From Bog-473 sp963745175 (lineage in GTDB: Bacteria > Actinomycetota > Acidimicrobiia > Acidimicrobiales > RAAP-2): a DNA stretch of 64,000 nt. The stretch is taken from assembly GCA_963745175.1 (NCBI GenBank), contig CAVUWK010000010.1, positions 1-64,000 on the forward strand. Reading direction: 5' to 3'. A program made the position numbers and the translations under genes. The notes under the pieces were generated by a model. The model was not told the DNA's origin. It was given only the letters and a program-made list of their open reading frames with translations, and ran no database searches. Shown piece by piece: positions 17,294 through 28,456 of this stretch (its first letter is position 1; each line of letters starts with the position of its first letter).

Positions 17294-18420
17294 GGGCGTC
17301 CACCAGTTCGGCGACGCGGGCGGCCGCGTCGGGGTGTCCGTTGGCGCGGGCGGCCTCGCCCATGGCGCGCAGGCGCTCGGGGTCAGCCAGGAGGGCATCG
17401 AGCTCGAGGCGCCAGGCGCCGGCCGTCGCACTCGTGATCGGGGACGAGGACCGCCGCCCCCATGCCGACCAGGGCGTCGGCATTGCGGGTCTGGTGGTCG
17501 CGCGGGGCGCCGGGCAGCGGGACGAGGATGGCGGGTACACCGGCCACCAGCAGCTCGGCCACGGTCATCGCACCCGCCCGGACGACGCATACGTCGGCTG
17601 CGTTGTAGAGATCGGGCATCCGGTCCTCGAAGGGCACCACCCGGTAACACAGCGCGCGGCCCGTCGTCCCCCGGCCACAGCGGTGTCGGGGGCGAACGTC
17701 TCGTAGTCACGTCGCCCGGTCACGTGGTAGAGCGCCAGGTCGGGGCAGCCAGCCCACGACACCGCCAGGTCGGCCACGGCGCGGTTGACCCGGCGCGCCC
17801 CGAGCGAGCCCCCGGCGCAGGCCACGGTCCGGCGGTCAGGCGGCAGGCCGAGGGCCGTCCGGCTGCCCGCCTGACCCTCGGGTGTGCGTTCGAGCCTGGC
17901 GAGTTCGGGCGACACCGGCGTGCCGGTGACGTGCGTCCGTGGCAGGTCTGTTCCCGCGAAGGCCACCGCGTTGGCGACGGCGAACCGGCCCAGCAGGCCG
18001 TTCACGGCTCCCGGCACGGCATCGGTGTTCATCGAGACGAGGGGCACTCTCGTCAGCACCGCCGCCAGCCCCGCCGGGAAGCTGGCGTAGCCGCCGACGA
18101 TGACCACGACCCGGGGCCGCCGGCGCAGGAAAGAGCCCAAGGCACGCAGGCAGGCACCAGGCCAAGCCGAGGACAGCCCCCGCATTGGCCCACCAGGCGG
18201 ACGGGCGCAGGCTGCGGCGCACCCCCCGACCGGGCAGCAGGGTGTACGGGAACTCGAGGGTCGGCCACGTGACGGCCTCCTGCCCGCGGCGCGAGCCGTA
18301 GAGCTCGATCGACGCCGCCGGATGGCCACGGTCAACCAGGGCGCGGGCGATCTGCAGCGAGGGCACGATGTGACCGCCCGTGCCGCCGCCCGCGATCACT
18401 GTGCCGCGCCGTGGGCTCAC
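17283..18420 (-). CDS. murG: Undecaprenyl-PP-MurNAc-pentapeptide N-acetylglucosaminyltransferase (frameshifted)
   Basis: Makes lipid II from lipid I at the inner membrane face. The N-terminal motif TVIAGGGTGGHIVPSLQIAR, then IELYGSRRGQEA, VVIVGGYASFPAGLAAVL, the NDP-sugar motif AGGSLGARRVNRAVADLA, and SGAMTVAELLVAGVPAILVP (read as RAGAMTVAEL here) are visible. The frame breaks several times (near 18160, 17650, 17580 and 17430). GTG 18420 overlaps the ftsW stop as GTGA; the C-terminus ends just inside murC. Confidence 0.9.
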
Positions 18421-19737
18421 CGACCTCGGGCCGCGCTGGCCGGACTGCGTCTCGAACCCGCCACTCGGAGCGGACCACCGGCCTCGCCCCGCCGGGCCAC
18501 GTTGATCAGAATGCCCGCGGCCGCCATGGTGATGACCAGCGACGACCCGCCAAAGGAGATGAAGGGCAGCGGGATCCCTGTGACGGGCAGCACGCCCACC
18601 ACCGCTCCGACGTTGATGAGGGTCTCCGCCCCCACCCAGGCCACCAGCCCAAGGGACAGCAGCGCGCCGAAGCGGTCCGTGGACTGCACGGCGGATCGGA
18701 TGCCGAGCCAGACGAACCCGCCGAGGAGGCACAGCACCAGGAGGGCGCCGGCGATCCCGAGCTGCTCGCCGATCACAGAGAAGATGAAGTCGGTGTGGGC
18801 GTTCGGGAGGAAGCCCCACTGCGCCTGGCCGCCACCGAGGCCGGACCCGGCGAGGTGCCCCGAGCCGAGGCCGATCAGCGACTGCATGACCTGGTACCCC
18901 GAGCCAGAGCTGTGGGCGGAGGGGTCCATGAACGACAGCAGGCGGGCCCGGCGATAGGGCGAGGCCACCGCGACGAGCAGGGCCAGGCCGGCCAGCGCGG
19001 CCATCACCTTCATGACAGGACCGAGCCGCACGCCCGACACGAACAACAGGGCCAGCGCGATGAAGCCGAGGACCATGGCCGTGCCCATGTCGGGCTGGGC
19101 CAGGATCAAGACGCAGGCGAAGCCGGTCACGATGAGCAATGGCCCGATGACGCGGCGGTCGGCGGCGTCCTCATCGAGGCGGCGGGTGATGAAGTCGGCG
19201 GCGAACAGGGTGAGGGCGAGCTTCATCAGCTCGGACGGCTGCAGCCGGAATTGCCCGAATCCCACCCAGCGGCTCGACCCCATGGCGTGCACCCCGAGGC
19301 CGGGGACCAGCACCACGAAGAGGAGCCCGAACGTCACCAGCAGGATGAGTGGACTGAAGCGCCGCAGCTTGCGGTAGTCGAAGCGGATGGCCAGCCACAG
19401 CGCGATGGCGCCGATCGCCATCCACATGGCTTCCCGGATGAGGATGGCCCAGGGCGAGCCATAGGTGGCGATGGAGACGACCGAGGAGGCGGAACCGACC
19501 ATCACGAGGCCGATGAGGCAGAGCAGCCCCACGTCGAGCAGCAGCAGCGTCGAGACCGGCACCCGGCGACTCCCGATGCGGATGCCGATGTCCGCGGTGG
19601 CGGTGCCGTGGCGCGGCCCGCGGCCGGGGCCGCTGGCGGTGGGCCGCCGAGCGCGGGGCGGTCGCCGTGGCCGACGCCCGTCGCGGCCGGGGTCTCCCGT
19701 GCCCGTCCGCCGTTTCGATGCTGCGCGTCGTCGTCAT
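18417..19737 (-). CDS. ftsW: SEDS-type peptidoglycan glycosyltransferase FtsW (N-terminal frameshift likely)
   Basis: Ten-helix SEDS protein that polymerises septal glycan strands with its partner FtsI. Diagnostic motifs: GSSRWVGFGQFRLQPSELMK, LAQPDMGTAMVL, GLGGGQAQWGFLPNAHTDFI (first part ends at the conserved substrate loop), and PVTGIPLPFISFGGSSLVI. The uninterrupted frame starts with GTG 19562, at the first membrane helix. An ATG at 19737 with GGGGGAG upstream starts an Arg/His-rich cytoplasmic tail that joins in the next frame, so I give that as the likely start. The gene lies directly between mraY and murG; no murD is present. Confidence 0.9.
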
Positions 19738-19882
19738 GCCGCCCGCTCCCCCTGGGCACGGACGCGCCGCTCTGACCGGTCCGACCCCCGATACATGCAC
19801 AAAGTCTCCCCCACCGCGCGGCACAAGTGGCGGACCGCGGGGTGACTGCATCGCTGGACGCGTTCGTGCGCGCGCGGAGGTG
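19738..19882. other. Gap between mraY and ftsW, where murD usually lies
   Basis: Only 145 bp (320 bp if ftsW starts at 19562) separate mraY from ftsW. No MurD motif is present in any frame. I see only the likely ftsW ribosome site in it. Confidence 0.6.
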
Positions 19883-20923
19883 TCATGTGAACTTCGCCAC
19901 CGTGAGGAAGTCGCCGTAGAAGATGCCGAGTCCCAACGCGCAGAAGAGCCCGCCGAGGATCCAGAAGCGGACGATGACCGTGGTCTCGGGCCAGCCCCCG
20001 AGCTCGAAGTGGTGGTGGATGGGGGCCATGCGGAAGATCCGGCGGCCGAACGCACGGAAGCTGATGACCTGGAGGATGACCGACACGGTCTCCATCACGA
20101 AGAGCCCGCCGATCACGAGGAGGAGCAGGTCGAGATTGAGGAGCAGGCAGAGCGCCGCCAGCCCGGCGCCGATCGCCAGCGACCCCGTGTCGCCCATGAT
20201 GATCTTGGCGGGCGCCGCGTTCCACCAGAGGAACCCGATGCAGGCCCCGGCCAGCGCGACCGCCACCAGCGCGAGGTCGACGGCCGACGCCGGGAGCACG
20301 TGGTAGATCGAGTAGTGCCGGAAGATCCAGTACCCCATGATGGCCAGGACGGCGAAGCACAAGGTCCCGGACCCGGCGGCCAGGCCGTCCACGCCGTCGG
20401 TGATGTTGACCGCGTTGGACGCGCCCACCATGACGAGCACGGCGAAGATGACCCAGCCGGCCTGCCCTAGGTTGATCCCGATCGCGTCGGCGCGGGTGAA
20501 CGACAGCGCCGTCGAGGTGTGGGCCCAGTTCACCGACAGCTCGGCGAAGGCCAGTGCGCAGATCACCTGCGCCGCCGCCTTCGCTCGCTTGTTCAGCCCG
20601 AGGCTCCGGCGGTGGGTCACCTTGATGTAGTCGTCGGCGTAGCCGATGAGCCCGAAGGCCACCACGGCGCCGACGGCGAGGTAGCCCGTGCGAGAGAACC
20701 GGATCTCGGTGCCGATGTGCCCGATGGCGTAGCCGAGCGCCACCGCGACGACGATGGCGATCCCGCCCATGGTCGGGGTGCCCGCCTTGGCGCTGTGCGT
20801 GGCCGGCCCGTCCTCCCTGATGTGCTGGCCGAGCTCGCGCTTGCGGAAGTAGCGCATGAGGAAGGGGGTCAGGAGGATGGCAACCCACAGCGCGACGCTT
20901 CCCGAGACGAGCAGACCGAGCAC
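19883..20923 (-). CDS. mraY: Phospho-MurNAc-pentapeptide translocase
   Basis: 346 residues, ten membrane helices. It attaches phospho-MurNAc-pentapeptide to undecaprenyl phosphate, giving lipid I. The active-site blocks are intact: GTPTMGGI, FGLIGYADDYIKVTHRRSLGL (Asp pair), NAVNITDGVDGLAAG, IIMGDTGSLAIGA and MAPIHHHFELGGWPE. GTG 20923 starts 6 bp after the murE stop codon. In most relatives murF would lie between murE and mraY. Confidence 0.96.
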   Translation of the reverse strand: MLGLLVSGSVALWVAILLTPFLMRYFRKRELGQHIREDGPATHSAKAGTPTMGGIAIVVAVALGYAIGHIGTEIRFSRTGYLAVGAVVAFGLIGYADDYIKVTHRRSLGLNKRAKAAAQVICALAFAELSVNWAHTSTALSFTRADAIGINLGQAGWVIFAVLVMVGASNAVNITDGVDGLAAGSGTLCFAVLAIMGYWIFRHYSIYHVLPASAVDLALVAVALAGACIGFLWWNAAPAKIIMGDTGSLAIGAGLAALCLLLNLDLLLLVIGGLFVMETVSVILQVISFRAFGRRIFRMAPIHHHFELGGWPETTVIVRFWILGGLFCALGLGIFYGDFLTVAKFT

Positions 20924-20929
20924 GTGCCG

Positions 20930-22540
<1,611 letters not shown>

Positions 22541-22625
22541 TGGCACACGTGGCATGGTGGAACCGACAGCGTTGCATGCCTCGGACACCCCTGCGACACG
22601 GCCGCAATGGGCGTGTAGGCCAGGG

Positions 22626-24719
22626 TCACGTGATGTCCTGGGCCTGGTCCGGCGTTGGCGTCGGCGTGGTGCCCGGCGTGGTGGCGGGCGTCCGTGCACC
22701 CGGGGTGGTGGGGATGTCGTAGCGGTGGAGCGCGTAGCTCATGATCTGCGAGAACACTGGCGCCGCCACGGTGCCGCCGAAGATCGGGGTGGGCCGGTCG
22801 AGGATGACGATCATCGACAGCGTGGGGTTGGCGGCGGGCGCGTACCCGACGAAGGAGGCCATGTAGGCGCCGGGAACGTAGGAGTCGTGGCCGGCGGTCG
22901 GGATCTGGGCCGTCCCGGTCTTGCCCGCAACGGTGTAGCCCGGCACCGCCGCGCTCGTCCCGGTGCCCTGGACCACGACCTGCTGCAGCATGGCGGAGAG
23001 CTCGGCGTCGACGGAGGGCGAGAAGACCTGGTGGGTCGCCGAGGGCGCGGTCTTGGTCAGGGCGCCCGAGGGGCTCACCGTGGCCTGCACCAACTTGGGC
23101 GCCACGTACTCGCCGCCGTTGGCCACGGCGTTGTACGCATCGAGCACCTGCAGGGCGCTGACGGCGTCGACCTGGCCGATGGGGAGGGACACGTAGTCGG
23201 TCGGCTCCCATTGGGCGGCGGTGGCCAACAGACCGGGCGACTCGCCCGGGAAGTCGAGTCCGGTCGACTGGCCGAAGCCCAGGGCCTTCACCTGGTTGAG
23301 CAGTCGCTGTTCGCCGACACCCTGCGCGATCTCCGATGTCCCGATGTTGGAGGACTGCGCCAGGATCTGGGTGGCGCTCAGCTGCTCGGTGGGGTGGGGC
23401 TCGGCGTCATGGAAGGTCGAGCCGTCCAAGCTGATCTGGTCGGGGACGGTGAACTCCGAGTTGGGGTTGATGAGGCCGTCCTGCAGCGCGGCCGAGAAGG
23501 TGACCAGCTTGAACACCGAGCCCGGCTCGTAGAGCTGGCGTGACGGCCAGGTTGTTCTGCGCTTCGTTGATGGCGTCGTGCGGCCCGATCGGCACCACTC
23601 CGCCGGGATCGGTCGGGGTGGTGGTGGTGGTCGTTGAGCCGAGGGCGGCGGGGTGGTTGGCGACGAGATTTGCCATGGAGAGGATCTGGCCCGTCTTGAC
23701 GTCCATGACCACGGCGGTGCCGCTGACCGAGTTCGAGGTCTCGATCGCCTTGGCCAGCGCCTGCTCCGACTCGTACTGGAGCTGGGTGTCGAGGGTCAGT
23801 TCGAGGCCGGTGCCCGGGGTCGAGGAGACCTGGTCCGTGACCGGGGACTGCGGCAGCGCCACTCCCGCCGGCGACTCCATGATCGTCTCCTTGCCGTCGA
23901 CGCCCGCCAGCTGGTGGTTGTCACCGAACTCGAGACCCCCGGCTCCGTGACCGGCGGCGTTGGTGAACCCGACGACGGGCGCGGCCAGGTTCCCGTTGGG
24001 CACTTCACGCTTGGAGTCGGCGATCAGGGAGATGCCGGGGAAGGCGTCCGCCGAGATCTTCTGTCCGGTGGCCTGGGGCAGCTGGCGGGCCAGGACGACG
24101 TAGCCCGTGGGCCGGTGCAACTGCGCGGCGAGCGTGGTGGCCGGCACGTGGAGAATCGGCGAGAGCGCGAGGGCCGTCTGCACCGGATGCGCGATCTGGT
24201 AGTCGTCGGCCACGACGTCGTCGGTGGGGACGGAGAGGGCCAGCGGTGATCCGTCGCGGTCGTAGATCCCGCCGCGCAGCGAAGGGAGCGGCACGGAGAT
24301 GGATGACTCCCCCGCGCTGCCGCCTGGTATGCGCCGGCGTGCAGGACCTGCACGTCGACCAGCCGCGCCACCAGGAGCAGCATCGCCACGACCAGGACCA
24401 GGCGGACGAGACGCACCCGGCGCTTGAAGGTGCCGTTCTCCCAACCGCCACGCTGACGCGAGAGGGGGAGACGGGCCACCTTCGCCGGCGGGCGGTGCGG
24501 GCGCTGGCGTGGACCAGGAGCGGCCGGGCGGGCCGGTCGGGCCTGCCGTGTGGACCGGGTGCCGGTGGACGACGCGCGCGCGGACGGAGCGGCCGAACGC
24601 GTGGGCCGTCGCTGCGTCGGCGTCCGTGTCTGCGTCTTTGCCGCCCCTGTTTTCGAGGAGCTCGCGCGACCGGAACCAGCGCGCGCGCGGTGAGGCTCGT
24701 GTCGGGTCGTGACGCTCAC
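22626..24719 (-). CDS. ftsI: Septal penicillin-binding protein 3 / FtsI-like transpeptidase (frameshifted)
   Basis: Class B PBP that cross-links septal peptidoglycan. Order: long Arg/Ala/Pro-rich cytoplasmic tail (about 130 residues), one membrane helix (LVRLVLVVAMLLLVARLVDV), PBP dimerisation domain (GGIYDRDGSPLALSVPTDDV, then TLDTQLQYESEQALAKAIE), and transpeptidase domain with EPGSVFK (SxxK nucleophile), QSSNIGTSE (SxN) and AGKTGTAQ (KTG). A Thr-rich insertion lies before the SxxK motif and a Thr/Pro tail at the end. The frame breaks near 24315 and 23540. GTG 24719 overlaps the ftsL-like stop. Confidence 0.93.
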
Positions 24720-25321
24720 GGCGTCGAAGTCGGCGTCGTTGTCGCGGCGGAAGACGAGGACGAACTCGAGGTGCCCGTCCCCGCCGGTGCGCCCGCACCC
24801 GCCGAGGAGGTCGTCGGCGGGGTTGAAGCGGGTGCGGGCGTCACCTTCGGGGTGGGGAGAGGTGCGGACAGGGAGACATAGGGCAGTTCGACGACGCTGG
24901 CCGGCCGGACCATGTGGAGCTGGCCCGAGGCGGCCGCCACAATCCTCGACGGCGTCTCGAGTTGCGACACCGCCAATTCGGCCTGGCGGTGCGCGCTCTG
25001 CTCCAGGGTGAGCTGGTGCTGCAGCGCGGACAGCCGCACCTGGCCGTTGGCCAGGAGCGCCTGCCCCACCACGACGGCCAGCAAGGCGGCCACCACCATC
25101 GAGACGGAGATGATGGTCAGGAGCCTGCCTCGACCAGCTCCGGCGCGGCCCCCTCGTACGCCGCGCCGAGTGCGAGTCGGGACGACCCGGAGCGGGGCGC
25201 GCCGGGTCGAAGGAGCTTCAGTGCCGCGCCCGGGGCGGGACGGGCTCGCCGCGGCCGAAGCCGAGGTGACATGCCGGCGTGCGGCCGTTGCCGTGGCGCC
25301 GGCCGCGGGTGGAGGCGCCAT
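24716..25321 (-). CDS. ftsL: FtsL-like divisome protein
   Basis: 201 residues. Arg/Ala-rich cytoplasmic tail of about 65 residues, one membrane helix (LLTIISVSMVVAALLAVVVG), then a short coiled-coil (LSALQHQLTLEQSAHRQAEL) with VSQLETPSRIVAAASGQLHMV, the usual end of the FtsL coiled coil, and a Ser/Thr/Pro-rich tail. Assignment rests on this layout and on its position between rsmH and ftsI; sequence identity in the family is always low. It overlaps both neighbours by 4 bp (ATGA and GTGA). Confidence 0.82.
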   Translation of the reverse strand: MAPPPAAGATATAARRHVTSASAAASPSRPGRGTEAPSTRRAPLRVVPTRTRRGVRGGRAGAGRGRLLTIISVSMVVAALLAVVVGQALLANGQVRLSALQHQLTLEQSAHRQAELAVSQLETPSRIVAAASGQLHMVRPASVVELPYVSLSAPLPTPKVTPAPASTPPTTSSAGAGAPAGTGTSSSSSSSAATTTPTSTP

Positions 25322-26289
25322 CAGGAAGCGCCCTCCGCTGCCTCGTCGGAGTCGGAGGCGGCGGCGATCCGCACGATCGCCCGGAGACGGGCGCTCTCGG
25401 AGCGGGGGTTGGCGGCGATCTCAGCCGCTTTGGGCTTGCGGGAACCGCGGAACACAAGTTGGTGGCGGACGACGGCGCCGCAGACGCACGGCAGGCCGGG
25501 TGGGCACACGCATCCGCCGGAGGCGGCCTCGGCGAAGGTCTGCTTCGTCAGGCGGTCCTCCCCCGAGTGGTAGCTGATCACCGCGCACACGCCCCCGACG
25601 CTCAGGTGCGACAGCGCGGCGGGCAGGGCGGCGGCGAGCTGGCCCAGCTCGTCGTTCACCAAAATGCGGAGTGCCTGGAACACCCGGCGGGCGGGGTGGC
25701 CCTTCCGGCGGGCCGGCGCCGGCACGGCCGACGCCACGACTTCGGCCAGCTGCCTCGTGGAGGTCAGCGGCCGGGCTCCCACGACGGCCCGGGCGATGCG
25801 CCCGGACAGACGCCCCTCTCCGTTCTCGCGAAACAGCGCCGCCAGGGTCTCCACCGGGAGGGTGTTGACCAGGTCGGCCGCGGTCGGGCCCGAGGTCGGG
25901 TCCATCCGCATGTCGAGCGGACCGTCTTCGCGGAACGAGAAGCCCCGCTCGGACCTGTCGAGCTGAGGGGAGCTGACGCCCAGGTCGAGGAGCACGCCCG
26001 ACAGGGGCCCGAAGCCGGGACGGTTGACAACCGACTCGAGCGAGGAGAAGGGAGCGGCGAGGAGGGTGACGCGGTCCCCGAAGGCGGACAGCCGCCCCCG
26101 GGCCGCCGTGAGGGCGGCGGGATCGCGATCCAACCCGACGACGCGCAGGGCTGGATACGCCTCGAGCAACGCGGCGGCATGCCCGCCCCCTCCGATGGTC
26201 GCGTCGACGACCACCCCGGGGGGCACGGATGCGAACAGCGAGACCACCTCGTCGCGCAGCACGGGAATGTGTTCGAACGAGTGGGCCAT
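25321..26289 (-). CDS. rsmH: 16S rRNA (cytosine(1402)-N(4))-methyltransferase
   Basis: 322 residues. It starts MAHSFEHIPVLRDEVVSLF. SAM-binding VVDATIGGGGHAAALLEAYP, LDLGVSSPQLDRSERGFSF, DMRMDPTSGPTAADLVN and VISYHSGEDRLTKQTF are diagnostic. The C-terminal part has a Cys-rich stretch (GGCVCPPGLPCVCG) in the expected place. The open frame continues upstream through a repeat region to 26916 but without homology, so ATG 26289 is chosen. It is the first enzyme gene after mraZ. Confidence 0.95.
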   Translation of the reverse strand: MAHSFEHIPVLRDEVVSLFASVPPGVVVDATIGGGGHAAALLEAYPALRVVGLDRDPAALTAARGRLSAFGDRVTLLAAPFSSLESVVNRPGFGPLSGVLLDLGVSSPQLDRSERGFSFREDGPLDMRMDPTSGPTAADLVNTLPVETLAALFRENGEGRLSGRIARAVVGARPLTSTRQLAEVVASAVPAPARRKGHPARRVFQALRILVNDELGQLAAALPAALSHLSVGGVCAVISYHSGEDRLTKQTFAEAASGGCVCPPGLPCVCGAVVRHQLVFRGSRKPKAAEIAANPRSESARLRAIVRIAAASDSDEAAEGAS

Positions 26290-26483
26290 CTGCAGCCCCT
26301 CGGCCGGTGGGTCGAGAGGGAGGTGGAGATCCGAACGACCTTCGTGGAGGTGGGTGGAGTGGCCTACCAGCGCTCCGGTCGAGGAGCTGCACATGGTCCA
26401 GTGCGTTCCGCGTGTCCTTGTCTTTGTGTTCTCTGCCCTGTCGTGTGTCCTTTCTGTTCGTTCTGTTCGTTCTGTTCGTTCTG
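26290..26483. other. Gap between mraZ and rsmH
   Basis: 194 bp in an otherwise overlapping gene block. It contains most of a 9-bp tandem repeat near the mraZ end and a pyrimidine-rich stretch on the plus strand. No separate gene is supported. Confidence 0.5.
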
Positions 26484-26487
26484 TTAG
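26452..26487. repeat. Four 9-bp tandem repeats at the mraZ stop codon
   Basis: TTCTGTTCG occurs at 26452, 26461 and 26470, and TTCTGTTAG at 26479. The single changed base in copy four creates the mraZ TAA stop (26486-26484). Without it the mraZ frame would read on through the repeats as Glu-Gln-Asn. Confidence 0.9.
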
Positions 26488-26900
26488 TCCTCGTCCTCCA
26501 GGAGCCAGCTCTCCTCCGGCAAGACCCGCTCCTCCCATGCGGCCGGATTCCACAGCTCGACCCGGTCGATGGCTCCGTGCACCAGCACCTCGGCGTCCAA
26601 GTGGGCGAACGTCCGGAGATGGGCGGGGATCGGCATGCGTCCCTGCCGATCGATTTCGACCTCGGCCGAGTTCGACGCCCAGATTCGGGCCCGGTTCCGA
26701 TCGGCCCGACCGGCATCCGCCTTCCCCTGCATGGCCTCCATCTGCCGCTCGAACTCGCCGGGCGTCCACAACGCCAGGCAGCCCTCGGAATTCTGCGTGA
26801 GGTAGCCGCCCCGCTCGAACTGGCCGCGGAACTTCGCGGGCAGGATCACCCTGCCCTTCGTGTCGAGCGAATGCTCGTATCTCCCTACGAAGCCTGCCAC
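26484..26900 (-). CDS. mraZ: Transcriptional regulator MraZ
   Basis: 138 residues with two SpoVT/AbrB-type repeats: GRYEHSLDTKGRVILPAKFR and VEIDRQGRMPIPAHLRTF. MraZ rings bind direct repeats before their own gene and repress the dcw cluster. GTG 26900 follows GGGAG at 9 nt. Five regularly spaced boxes overlapping a promoter lie 55-100 bp upstream, matching the autoregulation known in other bacteria. Confidence 0.95.
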   Translation of the reverse strand: MAGFVGRYEHSLDTKGRVILPAKFRGQFERGGYLTQNSEGCLALWTPGEFERQMEAMQGKADAGRADRNRARIWASNSAEVEIDRQGRMPIPAHLRTFAHLDAEVLVHGAIDRVELWNPAAWEERVLPEESWLLEDED

Positions 26901-26954
26901 CAGCTTTATCTCCCACGACGCTCCCTGGCTTGCGTCCTCTGACGCCCCCTCACA

Positions 26955-27000
26955 CCACTGCGCGCCACTTTACGCCATTTCCCCCCACTTCACAACCACT
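26955..27000 (-). promoter_or_regulatory. MraZ operator: five TGG boxes at 10-bp spacing
   Basis: On the minus strand AGTGG or ATGG boxes occur with plus-strand starts at 26955, 26965, 26975, 26985 and 26996. The period is 10, 10, 10 and 11 bp, one helical turn each. Known MraZ sites are TGGGN boxes separated by 5 nt, the same 10-bp period. Confidence 0.75.
26967..26995 (-). promoter_or_regulatory. mraZ (dcw cluster) promoter
   Basis: TTGTGA (26995-26990), a 17-bp spacer and TAAAGT (26972-26967) on the minus strand. The MraZ boxes cover both elements, so bound MraZ would block RNA polymerase. The predicted leader to GTG 26900 is about 60 nt. Confidence 0.6.
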
Positions 27001-27236
27001 TCGGCCCCTTGCAACACAACTGCAACCCCCTTGGGTCCTGCGCCTTCGCGGACGGCGCGCCGGGGTGCCCCTTGGGGGGACCGCCGCACTTGATCCACCG
27101 GACTGCTCGCGGCGGCCGGGCGAGGACCGCTCGGGGGACGAGAGGAAGAAAGAAGCGAAAGATGACGGGAACCGGCGCCGGCAGAGTGCGTCGCCGGCGC
27201 CGGCGACGCCACCGCAGCGTCACACCGTGGGCGTTG
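27001..27236. other. Upstream part of the mraZ intergenic region
   Basis: Together with 26901-27000 this is the largest non-coding stretch in the window (336 bp). It holds the promoter and operator of mraZ at its left end and a palindrome near the ligase stop codon at its right end; nothing else recognisable was found. Confidence 0.5.
27188..27209 (-). terminator. 22-bp perfect palindrome after the lipoate ligase-like gene
   Basis: A 22-bp perfectly self-complementary GC-rich block starts 28 nt beyond the stop codon (27237) on the minus strand. It is probably a terminator that separates this operon from mraZ, though there is no T-run. Confidence 0.45.
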
Positions 27237-27935
27237 TCACCCCAGTGAGGGCGTCACCCCGAAGTCACGGAACGAGTCCAACAGGACGGCGCGGATGCGA
27301 TCGAGGTCTGCGACCGGCGGGTCGATCTCGGCCAGCCCGACCGCCATCGGAGTCAGGTCGCGCGCCAGCGCGGCACGCGCCGTCTCGTCGACCTCCATGA
27401 GCGCCAGCAGCGGCACGGGATCCCAACGCAGGTACGCGCAGGAGGAGAACAAGGTCCCTTCCCGCGCCCGCCACTGCGAGAGCCCCACCACCTTGCTGAC
27501 ACCGCGGAACACCTCACCGGGCCCCCGGCCGGCGAAGCACACGAGCTCCCCGAGCTCGCCCGGTACCGATCGCCCGGTGTGCACGCCGAAGCCGCCTTGC
27601 CCGATGCCGGTCAACGCTTCCATCCACCACGCCCCGACCCACTCGGCGGCGGTCGACACGTCAACCGTCCAGAGCGGGTCGTCCCGCGGTATCCAGGCGT
27701 CGAGCCAGAGCTGTTCGCCCACGCCGAGATAGACGGCTCCTCCCCCGCCGCGTCTGCGGGCCAGCGCCACGCCCCGCTCCCGCATGGCCGCGCCGGCGAC
27801 GAGCTCTGTCGGCTGCGTGCTCCCGAGCACCAGGGTGGGCCCGGTCACCTCACGGGCGACGGCCAACCGCCGCGGCTCGGCCCGGAACTGCTCGACGTCG
27901 AAGAGGTCTGGGGAAGGGGGAGGGGAAGGAGCCAA
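27237..27935 (-). CDS. Lipoate-protein ligase A / octanoyltransferase-fold protein
   Basis: About 232 residues of the BPL/LPL fold. The conserved arginine-glycine loop RRRGGGGAVYLGVGEQLWLD (substrate phosphate and acyl binding) is clear, as are GSTQ near the N-terminus and the loop VCFAGRGPGEVFRGVSKVVGLSQ, which carries the usual Lys. It probably transfers lipoate or octanoate, or has a related acyl role; the exact substrate is open. TTG 27935, next to the HNH stop codon, is the tentative start; the frame stays open to 28046. Confidence 0.7.
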   Translation of the reverse strand: MAPSPPPSPDLFDVEQFRAEPRRLAVAREVTGPTLVLGSTQPTELVAGAAMRERGVALARRRGGGGAVYLGVGEQLWLDAWIPRDDPLWTVDVSTAAEWVGAWWMEALTGIGQGGFGVHTGRSVPGELGELVCFAGRGPGEVFRGVSKVVGLSQWRAREGTLFSSCAYLRWDPVPLLALMEVDETARAALARDLTPMAVGLAEIDPPVADLDRIRAVLLDSFRDFGVTPSLG

Positions 27936-27937
27936 CC

Positions 27938-28444
27938 TCAGGAGGCTGCGGCGAGATACGGCTCCCACAGCGGGTCCACGTCGGCCAGGTGTCGCAACCG
28001 CCAGAGATGTCCGTCCGGCGGGGCCGGCTTGACGCTGAGCGTCCAACCCAGCTCGGACAGAAGCTGATCGGCCTTCACCAGGTTGTCTCGCTTGCAGGCG
28101 GCGACCACGTTCGACCAGTCGTGGGTGCCGCCCCTGCTGCGCGGGATCACGTGGTCGATGGTGTCAGCCGGCTGCGAGCAGTAGACGCAGAGCCCGCCGT
28201 CACGTCGCAGCACGGATCGCCGGGTCACGGGCGGTGTACGGGCCCAGCGCGGGATGCGGACCATGTGCGACAGCCGCACGATCGACGGCACGTCGACGTT
28301 GAGCCTCGCGGAGTGGAAGACGGTGCAGTCCTCACGGATGGCGACCGCCTCGGCGCGGCCCGCGAGCATCAGAACGACGGCACGGCGATCCGAGACGAGG
28401 GCAAGCGGCTCGTAGGTCGCATTGAGGAGGAGCACCCGCTCCAT
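27938..28444 (-). CDS. HNH endonuclease family protein
   Basis: 168 residues. N-terminal block MERVLLLNATYEPLALVSDR is characteristic of the widespread actinobacterial/cyanobacterial HNH family. The HNH centre is CVYCSQPADTIDHVIPRSRG, GTHDWSNVVAACKRDN, with both zinc Cys pairs and the DH pair. Its biological role is unknown; it is chromosomal and conserved, not linked to a phage here. It lies 12 bp after the small upstream gene. Confidence 0.88.
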   Translation of the reverse strand: MERVLLLNATYEPLALVSDRRAVVLMLAGRAEAVAIREDCTVFHSARLNVDVPSIVRLSHMVRIPRWARTPPVTRRSVLRRDGGLCVYCSQPADTIDHVIPRSRGGTHDWSNVVAACKRDNLVKADQLLSELGWTLSVKPAPPDGHLWRLRHLADVDPLWEPYLAAAS

Positions 28445-28456
28445 ACCCCCGAGAGG

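Noticed and set aside
15861..18420. murC and murG as true pseudogenes
   Set aside because: Both are essential, all catalytic motifs survive in alternating frames, and breaks are single-base; sequence error explains this better.
18411..19775. 454-codon open frame on the plus strand opposite ftsW
   Set aside because: Low-complexity His/Glu/Arg/Gly translation with no motif; it is the antisense of FtsW, whose membrane motifs are unambiguous. The high GC content keeps antisense frames open.
25321..26916. rsmH extended upstream through the 9-bp repeats (Thr-Glu-Arg repeats)
   Set aside because: The extension overlaps mraZ on the same strand in another frame and has no homology; ATG 26289 gives the conserved RsmH start.
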